From: Euperipatoides rowelli
Taxonomy: Eukaryota > Onychophora > Udeonychophora > Euonychophora > Peripatopsidae
Reading direction: 5' to 3' (one strand)
DNA: 10,512 nt
Assembly: GCA_003024985.2 (NCBI GenBank)
Contig: PXIH01S0020316.1
The position numbers were made by a program, and so were the translations under genes. The stretch's first letter is position 1; each line of letters begins with the position of its first letter. Under the pieces are notes generated by a model, which saw only the letters and a list, made by a program, of their open reading frames with translations, had not been told where the DNA came from and ran no database searches. Of this stretch, positions 1 through 7,377 are shown piece by piece.

Positions 1-387
1 CGGGAAAAATTGGGAAAAAATAAAAATCATAAAATGAAACGAAAGTCAACAAAACTACCTTGTAAACCACCTGAACGCCTAGCCTACAATCGATAGGCCC
101 AGCCACCAGCATAATAGGGAAGAGATATTGTGGTATTGTTAAACCCACAAAAAAATAACCAATATTTAGTGTTATACATTCCAACAAGCTCATGCTAGCT
201 AGTGTCAACCTGTATATACACTGTATTAATATATTGTTATAGTTATAAAATGGATATATACTATGGAATTCATATACAGTATCTGAGTAAGACATTTACT
301 ATTTCTAATTTAATTTATAGTTTAATAAAATGTTCTGCATTAAACCAGCAATGGACTAAAGTTAACATAACGACCACTCTACTAACC
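1..387. other. A+T-rich DNA with no recognised gene
   Basis: This stretch has no coding segment, repeat family or RNA gene that I recognise. An open frame runs through its right half into the tandem repeat at 388-525, with its first ATG at 250. The part before the repeat looks like random A+T-rich translation. One copy of the dispersed word TAGCCTA lies at 80-86. Confidence 0.5.
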
Positions 388-525
388 AAAAAAAAAAAAA
401 TTATTAAATCTGACAGAAAGAACAAAGCGTCGTCAATAAAAAAAAAGCTTATCAAATCAGAGAAAAAAAAGGCAACAAAATGTCCAGTCAACAAAAAAAA
501 AAAAGCTTATAACAAAAAAAATTTG
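388..525 (+). repeat. Degenerate ~50-bp tandem repeat, lysine-codon-rich in one frame
   Basis: About 2.7 copies of a unit of roughly 50 bp, each beginning with an A-tract of 9 to 13 bases. The best-matched pieces are GTCAAT plus an A-run plus AGCTTAT near 432-453 and GTCAAC plus an A-run plus AGCTTAT near 487-510. A more diverged first unit starts near 388. In the frame that ends at the TAA of 526-528 the units read as KKKIIKSDRKNKASSI, then KKKLIKSEKKKATKCPVN, then KKKKAYNKKNL. Several differences between units one and two are synonymous or conservative (TCT/TCA for Ser, GAC/GAG for Asp/Glu, ATT/ATC for Ile). That pattern hints at past coding constraint, but low-complexity A-tract DNA can mimic it. 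I see no confident splice sites or upstream domain, so I do not call a gene. A related A-run plus AGCTCAT piece recurs near 740-752. Confidence 0.55.
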
Positions 526-602
526 TAAATACATAGACCTTTCCCTCACCCCGAAGAAAATTGTATGAAAGAAACACTGGTCAAAGGCATTATGACACTC
601 AG

Positions 603-643
603 TACTCAAACTGTTGAATGTCAAGCATTCAACAGTTTGAGTA
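603..643. repeat. Perfect 18-bp inverted repeat with 5-base loop
   Basis: The left arm is TACTCAAACTGTTGAATG (603-620) and the right arm is its exact reverse complement (626-643), separated by TCAAG. Transcribed from either strand it would form a tight hairpin. The stem is shorter than a normal animal pre-miRNA stem, and the flanks do not extend the pairing. It could be a recent inverted duplication or the core of a palindromic mobile-element remnant. Confidence 0.9.
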
Positions 644-759
644 TTGTATGTGTTTAACCCTATTTTCAATAAACAACAAATTTCAATAATTTAAAAAGAG
701 GGGATGATTTTAATAAAAACTAAAACAGCTCATCTATAAAAAAAGCTCATAAAAAAAAT

Positions 760-828
760 AGTGGGCGCTCTTTCAGTGAACTGAGATTCAAAAGGTGCTC
801 ACGCTCTTGAAAAGGTTGAGAACCCCTG
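760..828 (-). mobile_element. hAT-type transposon terminus (one end only)
   Basis: The sequence ends with AAAAGGTTGAGAACCCCTG (810-828). Its reverse complement, CAGGGGTTCTCAACCTTTT, is a classic terminal inverted repeat of hAT/Charlie-type DNA transposons. The preceding GC-richer block with GGTGCTCACGCTCTTG is plausibly subterminal sequence; the inner boundary at 760 is approximate. No matching CAGGGGTTCTCAACC lies to the left within the window, so the element is either truncated or begins before base 1. If the end is at 828, the 8-bp target duplication should be GTTTAGGG (829-836); I found no left copy. No transposase ORF is present. The strand is a convention, chosen because the TIR reads outward on the minus strand. 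Confidence 0.7.
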
Positions 829-836
829 GTTTAGGG

Positions 837-1316
837 TATAGACCTTGACACAATTATGCAATAAAAGAAATCAATAGCCTACAGTGGGCAAATAATCTAA
901 ACAATTGGAATCAACAAATAAAAGCAATAGGCTTTAATCCTTTTATAAGAAATCAAAAACGGTATAAATTTTCAAACCCTGTTTTTCATTTCGTTTGTGG
1001 TTTTAATACTGTAGGCTACTGTGCAAGAAAACGGACCAAATCTGTAAGAAATCCTTTTGGTTTTTCATTAATACTTGTAGAACAATTTCTTGTTTCACTA
1101 AATATCACAAGATATTGACAAATGCCAACATAAGTTATCTCTCAGAGCTTTTAAACTACTCTAAGAGAAGTAGAGTGACAGCAACCTTTACAATTATATT
1201 TTGTACTTTAACATTTTATTGCCTGCTAGCTATTAGAAATGCCGATTGAATGAAACATTTAATGATGCATTAGGTGATTATCTGTTTTATCATAAGATTT
1301 GTGATATCCCCCCTCC
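837..1316. other. A+T-rich DNA with no recognised gene
   Basis: Nothing coding or structured stands out here. Two copies of the dispersed word TAGCCTA/TAGGCTA lie at 875-881 and 1012-1018. Short open frames near the right end run into the CA microsatellite and the adjoining transposon, and look spurious. Confidence 0.5.
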
Positions 1317-1334
1317 CACACACACACACACACA
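1317..1334. repeat. (CA)9 microsatellite
   Basis: Nine uninterrupted CA dinucleotides, preceded by a C-rich run (about 1308-1316). They directly adjoin the left end of the transposon that starts at 1339. Confidence 0.95.
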
Positions 1335-1338
1335 TTTT

Positions 1339-1949
1339 CAGACCTCTAAGATTAGCAGGTCCGCAGGCCCGGGGCCTGTAAAACTTATTTCTGGACCTGT
1401 AAAATCTTTAAAACACAAGTCCGAACGGACGTGTGAAAAATTTGTTTGTTTTTTATAAAAAGAATCTCATAATTTAAAATGCTTTATAATTTTAGTCTGT
1501 ATAAATCTAATCCTTAAATTCCTGATATCTTAGATTTTAGAAATAAAAACATTCACGAAGAAGCTTCAAATAGCAAGATGTAATAAATGTACTCTTATGC
1601 TGTTTATCAATAAAATATGAAAGTTTATCCCTCGGCAAAACTTTTTTTTTTTAATTTGGAAATTGGAATCAATAATATTAAAAGTCTTGTATATTGAATT
1701 CATTGATTATTAAATTATTGCACATCAGGAGTGTACAACAGTAACACACTTTACCCCATCCCCCTCCAGAATTACAGACTTAGATATTTGAATGCTTGCA
1801 ACCATAAAAGCTATAGCTAGCATTCCTTAAAAAAAAATACTTAAAAGTGCTTTTGAAAGCTGGGCTCCTAAACTAAAATTCCGGGCCTGTAAACTTTATA
1901 ACTTGGACCCCGAAGGGCACCTAATTTTTTTCAAATTCTTAGACCCCTG
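1339..1949. mobile_element. Non-autonomous hAT-like element, ~611 bp
   Basis: The left end reads CAGACCTCTAAGATTAG (from 1339). The right end, read inward on the minus strand from 1949, is CAGGGGTCTAAGAATTTG. The two share CAG...TCTAAGA, typical of hAT-style termini. The bases flanking both ends are ATTTT (1334-1338 and 1950-1954), a candidate 5-bp target duplication; most hAT elements make 8 bp, so this is the weak point. Inside, two GC-richer blocks are related in direct orientation: CGGGGCCTGTAAAAC near 1370 and CGGGCCTGTAAAC near 1883, each followed by TTAT and a TGGACC or TTGGACC motif. The left block holds a 9/10-matched hairpin (CACAAGTCCG at 1414-1423, CGGACGTGTG at 1426-1435). No transposase frame is present. 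The alternative is two separate truncated copies of one repeat family. Confidence 0.6.
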
Positions 1950-1954
1950 ATTTT

Positions 1955-2330
1955 GGTATCGGATGAGTTAAACAGACAAAATATTCAACTCGTCATTTTC
2001 TCCTGCCAAAGATTTAAATTTTGCAAATTTTACATAAATCTTTTTAACAATTCTTGATACTCAGAATCTTAGAGTTTACTCGTGCAATGTCATAAACCTT
2101 TTTTGCCATTTTTAATTTAATGGTCAGCTTATTCTATCGTAAGAAGAGAATTTGATAGACTAATAAAAAATGTATAATCCTGGTTTAGAGTTTATTTTTT
2201 TATTTCCTTAACTTATTTATTTGTGAGGGAGGGTATCAAAGTAAACAAGGCAAGCGGGTTTTTTTTTATTGTTTATAAGTCATAAAAAATGAAATAAAGA
2301 ATTTATTTTAAATTATTTCTATTTTCGTAT
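1955..2330. other. A+T-rich intron or upstream DNA
   Basis: No gene or repeat family is recognised between the hAT-like element and the exon. I looked for an upstream LITAF exon (proline/tyrosine/glutamine-rich N-terminal tail) and saw none, so the first exon or exons should lie left of the window. Confidence 0.45.
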
Positions 2331-2360
2331 TACTAATAAAATAATTAAAATGTTTGACAG
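2331..2360 (+). other. Branch point and 3' splice acceptor of the LITAF exon
   Basis: TACTAAT (2331-2337) closely matches the branch-point consensus, with the branch A at 2336. It lies 24 bases before an AG at 2359-2360 in the context TTTGACAG. The tract between is only moderately pyrimidine-rich, as is common in A+T-rich genomes. Using this acceptor leaves two bases (AT) that complete a codon begun in the previous exon (phase 1). Confidence 0.65.
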
Positions 2361-2553
2361 ATATGGCCATGGGACCTGGTGGAACAACAGTTATAACACC
2401 ACAAGCTGGTACCACTGTTGTTACTGTCTCTGGATTTACTCCATTTCCAATGAATATCACCTGTCCAAACTGCAGTGCCCAAATTATGACCTCGACATCT
2501 TCAGAAGCTGGCATTATGACTTTTGTCTTATGTGGTGCTCTTGTTGTTTTAGG
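2361..2553 (+). CDS. LITAF-domain (SIMPLE-like) protein, internal exon, partial
   Basis: This exon encodes a short linker and the first half of a LITAF domain. The open frame is set by ATG at 2363, with GCC ATG GGA following, and reads MAMGPGGTTVITPQAG, then FTPFPMNITCPNC, then GIMTFVLCGALVVLG. Diagnostic features are the first zinc knuckle CPNC (Cys codons 2462-2464 and 2471-2473), a following Q-I-M-T matching the family's V-x-T pattern, a conserved Gly (GIM) and the start of the hydrophobic membrane-inserting segment (about 13 residues) ending in C-x-x-x-x-LG. LITAF-family proteins are small, endosome/lysosome-associated membrane proteins. They place an amphipathic hydrophobic segment in the cytosolic leaflet and pair two Cys motifs to bind one zinc. 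The second half, with the (H)xCPxC knuckle, is missing because the exon stops at GG|GTAAGA. The Gly/Thr/Val-rich linker before CPNC is like the tail that follows the Pro-rich region in relatives. The reading frame runs into TAA at 2555, beyond the donor. An initiator role for ATG 2369 is possible (strong GCCATGG context), but the acceptor at 2360 makes an internal exon more likely. Confidence 0.85.
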
Positions 2554-2559
2554 GTAAGA
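2554..2559 (+). other. 5' splice donor of the LITAF exon
   Basis: GTAAGA directly follows the GG that begins a glycine codon, a near-consensus donor that leaves the exon in phase 2. In LITAF-family proteins a Gly is expected at this point in the hydrophobic segment, so the cut falls where the protein alignment needs it. Confidence 0.75.
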
Positions 2560-2624
2560 AGATATTTTTTGTATTTTTTTATGTAAATAACATGGACGCA
2601 TTGTTTAATATTGACAACTGCATT

Positions 2625-3756
2625 CAGGGATGGGATTTGGTAACTTTGGTGATCAGAGGAGGTAAAAAAGAAATTGTAGATATTTACTCTGTTTCAAGAA
2701 ATATGTAACCTCAAATAACATCAATTTCTTGTACTTCAGAATTTAGCTTTTTCTATTAAGATGTTCTTATCATTGTTTCACTAAGTGTATGATTTGACAG
2801 GAACAACAAAATATATTGAAAAATGTATTTTCAATACAAAATACTTAAATAAGTATCAAAAATACAAAACACACAACATTTCAAAAATACATTTTTAAAT
2901 AATTTCATTAGCCTATGTAATAAAATGAACCAAAAAATGGTTAAATTTTTCCACTTTGAGTAATGATAAAAGAAGATACATAGACATAGCTGTTAAGTCA
3001 AATAGTGAATAAGTGTGTTTTTAACATGAAAAATCAATATCACTATTATTTTGTTTTCAATTTATTTTTGTTGAAAATAAAATATAAATTAACATTGTTT
3101 ACTTCTTCTGTAAATGTACTATTCAGCCATAAGTCCTGTTTATTGAAATGGTTAACATCTTATAAGAACTTCTCCAAATAAATTCTAATGTAAAGGACTC
3201 ATATACAGTTTAAAGGAAATTATAAAAGCTAATCTTGTATTTTAAAATGTGACTATTTTTATACATTTAGAGCGTTCATCTTAAAATTGTTTAAACTTGC
3301 CCTTGATAATTATATTTATATTGACTGGTTTGCATAATTGACACTCCTTTAACTTTCCATCTTTCGCATAATTTTGAATTGAAATGGCGCTTTTAACTTT
3401 AACTTATGGATTTACTAACTTCTAGCTCGATCATACTGAGAATAATTTTAAACAAGTATAGATAAAAAAAAAACATGCAAAGTATCATGGAGAATTCAAA
3501 GATTTTGTATGATGTTGATATTTTTTGCTTGATAATTAACATTCAAAATTAAGAAGAAAAATTGTTTATTATAAACAATAGGCTACAAAAAATAATGCAT
3601 TGAAATAGAATAATAATTTCACTTCACTTAACAAATGAAACTTTTACCATAAATATATTTTGTATTTTGAAACATTTCAAAACAAGAAAAAAATGCATTT
3701 GTTATACAAAATAGAAATGTATTGAAAATACATGTCTTCGATACTGCCTAGCTTTG
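2625..3756. mobile_element. Candidate decayed TIR element of the AAATACAAAATAC type
   Basis: The left end, CAGGGATGGG at 2625, and the right end, ATACTGCCTAGCTTTG ending at 3756, resemble worn versions of a widespread animal hAT-style repeat. Those repeats begin CAG(A/G)GATGGGCAGTAT and are filled with TACAAAATAC and TGTATTTT words. Supporting this, a perfect 16-bp inverted repeat (ATGTATTTTCAATACA at 2823-2838, reverse complement at 3718-3733) sits near the two ends, and both subterminal regions carry ATTTTGTATTTTGAAA-like words. Against it, the outermost ends match poorly and no target duplication is visible (ACTGCATT versus GGATTAAC). No coding capacity is seen. It would lie in the intron just after the LITAF exon. 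Confidence 0.35.
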
Positions 3757-4665
3757 GGATTAACCAGAAATACATTTATTTTTGGGAGAGGAGTAGATAT
3801 TGTAGGCTATATCATCTACAGATATGTGACTGATGTGGACAGTTTGTTGATTTAGATCTGCTGGAGCTTCAAATTTCAAATTAAAAATAACTCTTAGAAA
3901 TATTTTGTTCCCACTTTCCTAATATTATGGTAAATCAATTTGTTAAGTTTAAAGCTAGCTCCACCTGGAAGGTATTTTTCTGAGGATAATTTGAAAGCTA
4001 TAGTATAGCCTATACTGTAAATGTATTTTTGTGAATTTAGTTCTGAATATTTAAATTTTTCTGTACCTAATTGAGAAATGTTCTTAGGTGCCTGAAAAAT
4101 AAATTGTATTTGTGAGTTTCATTTTTAATTTTCAAGAAGTTTTTTTTTTTTTTTTTGACTAAATGAAAAAAAAAGTTGTACCGGTAATATAAAAACAAGT
4201 CTTTCATGATATTTAAACTGGAATTTATAACATTTACTAATCAAAAAATCTGTATAAATTATAAATATCTCTCTACTATATTATCTCTTTCTTAATTAGT
4301 TTTCATTTTCTACATTTTTGTCTTTATTTCTTTTAAGCCACAGAAGATATTATGTATCCTTCAATCCATCAAAAATCAATAGAACCGCATTTCTATGACT
4401 TAGCAGTAAACACAATTCAGAGAATCAGTATAGATTAAAACCATTTCTCTTCCATGTACGATAATTTCTTTAATTTTGTGTTTTTTTTTTTTTGGGGGGG
4501 GGGGGGGATGGGCTAAATTTTAACTTGTCAAAAATCAATAGTATCATTACTGGCCTATTAGCTATTTTGTGGTCCATCAACTGTTTAAAATGTCAGCATG
4601 CACTTTGCATAGCTGTATATGCAAATTTTTAGAATTTATTGGCCAAAATTAAAATTTTAAAATAT
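3757..4665. other. A+T-rich intronic DNA with homopolymer tracts
   Basis: No gene is recognised. It contains a T17 run at 4140-4156 and the T13G14 tract listed separately. TAGGCTA and TAGCCTA words lie at 3803-3809 and 4006-4012. Confidence 0.5.
4481..4507. repeat. T13G14 homopolymer tract
   Basis: Thirteen T followed directly by fourteen G. The uninterrupted G run stands out in an A+T-rich background; it could form a G-quadruplex or triplex and is prone to sequencing length error. Confidence 0.9.
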
Positions 4666-4854
4666 TGTGTGTGTGTGTGCAATCTAATAGACTAATAGGG
4701 GAAGGGGGAGAGTATTCGGCAATGCAGGTTGTTGTTAAAACCAAATGATGTTAAAAAATAAATACATTTTACTGTATATATTGTATACAGTATATATTCA
4801 AGGATCTTATACTGCACAGGTAACAACCCTCCCCCCTCCTGCCCTACACACACA
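4666..4854. repeat. Imperfect inverted repeat with TG/CA and G/C-tract arms around a TA-rich palindrome
   Basis: The left arm has (TG)7 (4666-4679) followed by TAGGGGAAGGGGGAGAG (4696-4712). The right arm read on the minus strand has TGTGTGTG followed by TAGGGCAGGAGGGGGGAGGG (about 4827-4854). The centre holds a perfect short palindrome, TACTGTATA at 4770-4778 with TATACAGTA at 4784-4792. The arms match only after gaps, so this is either a degenerate palindromic element or two coincidentally opposed low-complexity tracts. There is no coding content. Confidence 0.45.
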
Positions 4855-4922
4855 TAATTTGCTATTGTTGAGATTAATTTGAACCAAAAAGTCAGCTATA
4901 AGGTTTAAAGTAAAACATATCT

Positions 4923-4977
4923 TTCTGAATAAATACCTGACATATTTACTTAAATATTTCAGGTAACTTATTCAGAA
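4923..4977. repeat. 18/19-bp inverted repeat with 18-base loop
   Basis: The left arm is TTCTGAATAAATACCTGA (4923-4940) and the right arm is TCAGGTAACTTATTCAGAA (4959-4977), complementary apart from one inserted base and one mismatch zone. It could fold as a hairpin in the intron RNA. Confidence 0.8.
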
Positions 4978-4980
4978 AAA

Positions 4981-5751
4981 AAAAAATATGCATTGAAAAT
5001 TAGCAAAGCTGTAGTCAATAGAAATTGTTGCCAATACTGTCGTTTTTTTATTACTTTAACCTAAAATTATATAACATAATTATATAGGCTACCATAGCCT
5101 ATCCTACTGTACTGTATATGTAAGCTGGAAATATGCTTTGTAACAGCTTCCCTATTGCCCCTTTTAATACATGCCTTGGCCAAAAATTCCATCATTTTAT
5201 TATGTCCCTGTTAAAATTTGTCAACACAAGATAAAATTTTACGCAGGATATGAGTTTATAATAAAAACAACAAGGATTATTCAGAAAAATAACTAAAATG
5301 GAAGTAAAATTATTGTTCAATTTTATAAATTTAGAGCTATTACTGTATTCCAATTTTGTGATTTTATTTCTTTTAATATATTACACAATTATGAACTTGC
5401 AAAGTAAAAATTGTATGTAAAATATGGCTATTCAAGAGAAAACTGGAAAAATGAATGAAGATTGTCTACTAGTGAGCATGTAAATAATAATAAACTGTGT
5501 ACCCAGGAAACTTTTTCCAATATTTCCAAAATCCGTTAAATGGATATAAATTATGTCAAAATTGTTATTTATATTATATATACATATACCTTATACCGTG
5601 TATATATGTGTGTAACAGTATTCTGTCCATACAAAATCATTCATGGTAAAAAAATAGTACATTCCCATTTTTTAGAAAATGAGAAAAATTATCACTGACA
5701 ACAAAAAAAAATAGAAATGTTTGTTTACTACTATTCTATCTATGAAAACCA
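4981..5751. other. A+T-rich intronic DNA with no recognised gene
   Basis: No coding or RNA gene seen. A small palindrome, ATAGGCTA-CCA-TAGCCTAT (5084-5102), joins two copies of the dispersed TAGCCTA word head to head. TATATA-rich DNA lies near 5570-5610. Confidence 0.5.
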
Positions 5752-5781
5752 AATTTGGATGTTATTCAAAACATCCAAATT
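5752..5781. repeat. Perfect 12-bp inverted repeat, 6-base loop
   Basis: AATTTGGATGTT (5752-5763), loop ATTCAA, then the exact reverse complement AACATCCAAATT (5770-5781). A simple hairpin with no recognised family. Confidence 0.85.
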
Positions 5782-6289
5782 CAATCATAATAAACTTTTT
5801 TTATAGCTATAAATGAATTAAAAATTATGAAATTGATGATCCATTACATCCTTTTAGGCCTAACATTAAAATACATACATTTCTATGAATAGGTGGTAGC
5901 ATGAAGATAACTTACAAAAGACCTGCTTATTTATAGTAATTAATGATAATACAGTGTATACGTACTGTACATTCTTTCTAAAAATAATTTGCTATTGTAA
6001 ATTTGTAGGTCTAAAAAATAGTAAAGCTTAGAAGTAAGATAAAATTAAAATGTGGCTGCACATATTATTTTTATATTAAATCTTTTAAATTATAGGTGTT
6101 TTATTAAAACTCTTTGATGTTATCTTGTGGTCTTTTTTTTAAACTAACACATCTGACTACTGTACTTGAAATTTTTAAGAGCAAAAGAAAATTGAAAAAT
6201 AACCGAACTTCTAAGTTCAATCAAGCATGCTTCAAGATAATGCAACTACTGAATCCATGCCATTTCTATAGCCCTACTTTATATATTCA
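5782..6289. other. A+T-rich intronic DNA with no recognised gene
   Basis: A short open frame of 63 codons starts at 6114 and runs into the left end of the next transposon. It has no recognisable domain and A+T-driven composition, so I do not call it. Confidence 0.5.
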
Positions 6290-6738
6290 GGCCCCATTCA
6301 CATAGACAGTAATTTCATCCGCGTTGAACAGTGTCTCAACTGCGGATAAGGATTTTGTGTTTGGTGTTAATGTTATCCAAGGCACAGCCATGTTTGGCCA
6401 TGCAAACAATCACGGCTCAGCCTCGGATAATAAATTTGTAAATAACAGGAATTGTAGCCTAATTCTTTCATTTCTTGGAGTATTATAAATAGCCTTGGTT
6501 CTTTCAGAATTTTTTTAATCTGTTTGGGGTTTTTTTTTCATTTCCCCAAATTTCTATTAAAGAAAAACCTCAGCATCGCACCAAACAGTACCACGTTCCG
6601 ACATTTTGAAAGCAAAAAAAAAATCTCTCGTGAGAATTAAATATCTCACGAGGTAAAATAGCTCTACAAACATAACGAAACACCAACATGGCTCAACTGT
6701 GGCTCAGCAGCGGATAAAGTGTTCATGCGAATGGGGCC
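6290..6738. mobile_element. MITE with GGCCCCATTC terminal inverted repeats, ~449 bp
   Basis: The left end reads GGCCCCATTCACATAGACAG (6290-6309). The right end, read inward on the minus strand from 6738, is GGCCCCATTCGCATGAACAC: 16 of 20 identical. Both run on to a TCATCCGC or TTATCCGC motif. The element is clearly richer in G+C and CpG than its surroundings. Internally it carries three same-strand copies of CGGATA (6343-6348, 6424-6429, 6711-6716), each after CTCAAC or GGCTCAGC, and a 9-bp hairpin CTCGTGAGA/TCTCACGAG (6627-6635, 6644-6652). No transposase is present. Neither an 8-bp nor a 3-bp target duplication is obvious (left flank TATATTCA, right flank ATAAGTTT), so the superfamily is left open. 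Confidence 0.75.
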
Positions 6739-7234
6739 ATAAGTTTTTAAAAAAATAGATGGTACATTAATATAGCCTACAGTATTTGTTTTTTGTTTTT
6801 TAAAAAAAAAAAAATACGGTAATAGTCTAATGAAAAATGTAAAAAGATTTATTTTAGACTTGAAGCCAAAATATTTATTTTGATTACTTTTATGAACCCA
6901 ACATAATGCCTAAGATCTGTTTTTTTTGTCAGAATATATTTGATTCTGTAAAATGTACAGTATATCATCATAACATACGAGCACAATGTATTTTACGTTG
7001 GACTGAGCTGAAAAATTTTAACTCATTAACAGCATTTTTAAGTCTGTTTTAACACTCTTTTAAAAAGAAATATTTCATAATTTTTAGAAAATATTTTAGT
7101 TTTTTTTAAAAAAGAAAATACAGTAGCTGACTTGATGAGATGGTGATGTTTCAGTAGTGCTCTATAAAACAAAGTTAAAAAGTTTATAAATTTTAAACTA
7201 AAAATCATAAATTAATGTAGGTTATATTCATTAA
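6739..7234. other. A+T-rich intronic DNA with no recognised gene
   Basis: Contains a T-run/A-run palindromic tract near 6785-6815 and many short A and T homopolymers. No gene or element recognised. Confidence 0.5.
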
Positions 7235-7272
7235 GATAGAAATAATAGAACGATTAGAGTAAGAATAGTTTT

Positions 7273-7377
7273 ATGGCAGACTCCGAGGAAGACTACACCA
7301 TCGATGGACACGGAACTCTTGAAGCAAAAAATAATTTTCAGGCGAGATCCACCTTTTTTTATATTTTTTTATTATAA
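7273..7377 (+). other. GC-richer island with a 34-codon ORF, function unknown
   Basis: A block of about 80 bases (7273-7352) is far less A+T-rich than anything nearby. On the plus strand, ATG at 7273 opens MADSEEDYTIDGHGTLEA followed by KNNFQARSTFFYIFLL and TAA (7375-7377). The +1 frame is also open across the island (WQTPRKTTPSMDTELL...). So is a minus-strand frame (...SSVSIDGVVFLGVCHK...). Three open frames over one short block fit a remnant of a repeat or a transposon coding tail better than a specific gene. TTTTCAG at 7335-7341 is acceptor-like and is followed by GCGAGATCC, so an exon on the plus strand cannot be excluded. I recognise no protein family and do not name one. Confidence 0.35.

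Noticed and set aside
603-643. Hairpin as a microRNA gene
   Set aside because: The stem is about half the length of an animal pre-miRNA stem and the flanks do not pair.
457-669. 70-codon minus-strand frame
   Set aside because: It is made of the A-tract repeat read backwards (poly-Phe) plus the 603-643 palindrome, with no domain or splice support.
1246-1458. 70-codon plus-strand frame with a THTHTHTH stretch
   Set aside because: It runs through the CA microsatellite and the left end of a transposon.
2308-2601. 97-codon minus-strand frame and a 78-codon plus-strand frame over the LITAF exon
   Set aside because: Both are shadows of the exon. Only the frame with CPNC and GIMTFVLCGALVVLG has family features and fits the splice sites.
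6114-6305. 63-codon plus-strand frame
   Set aside because: A+T-driven composition, crosses into the MITE terminus, and has no motif.
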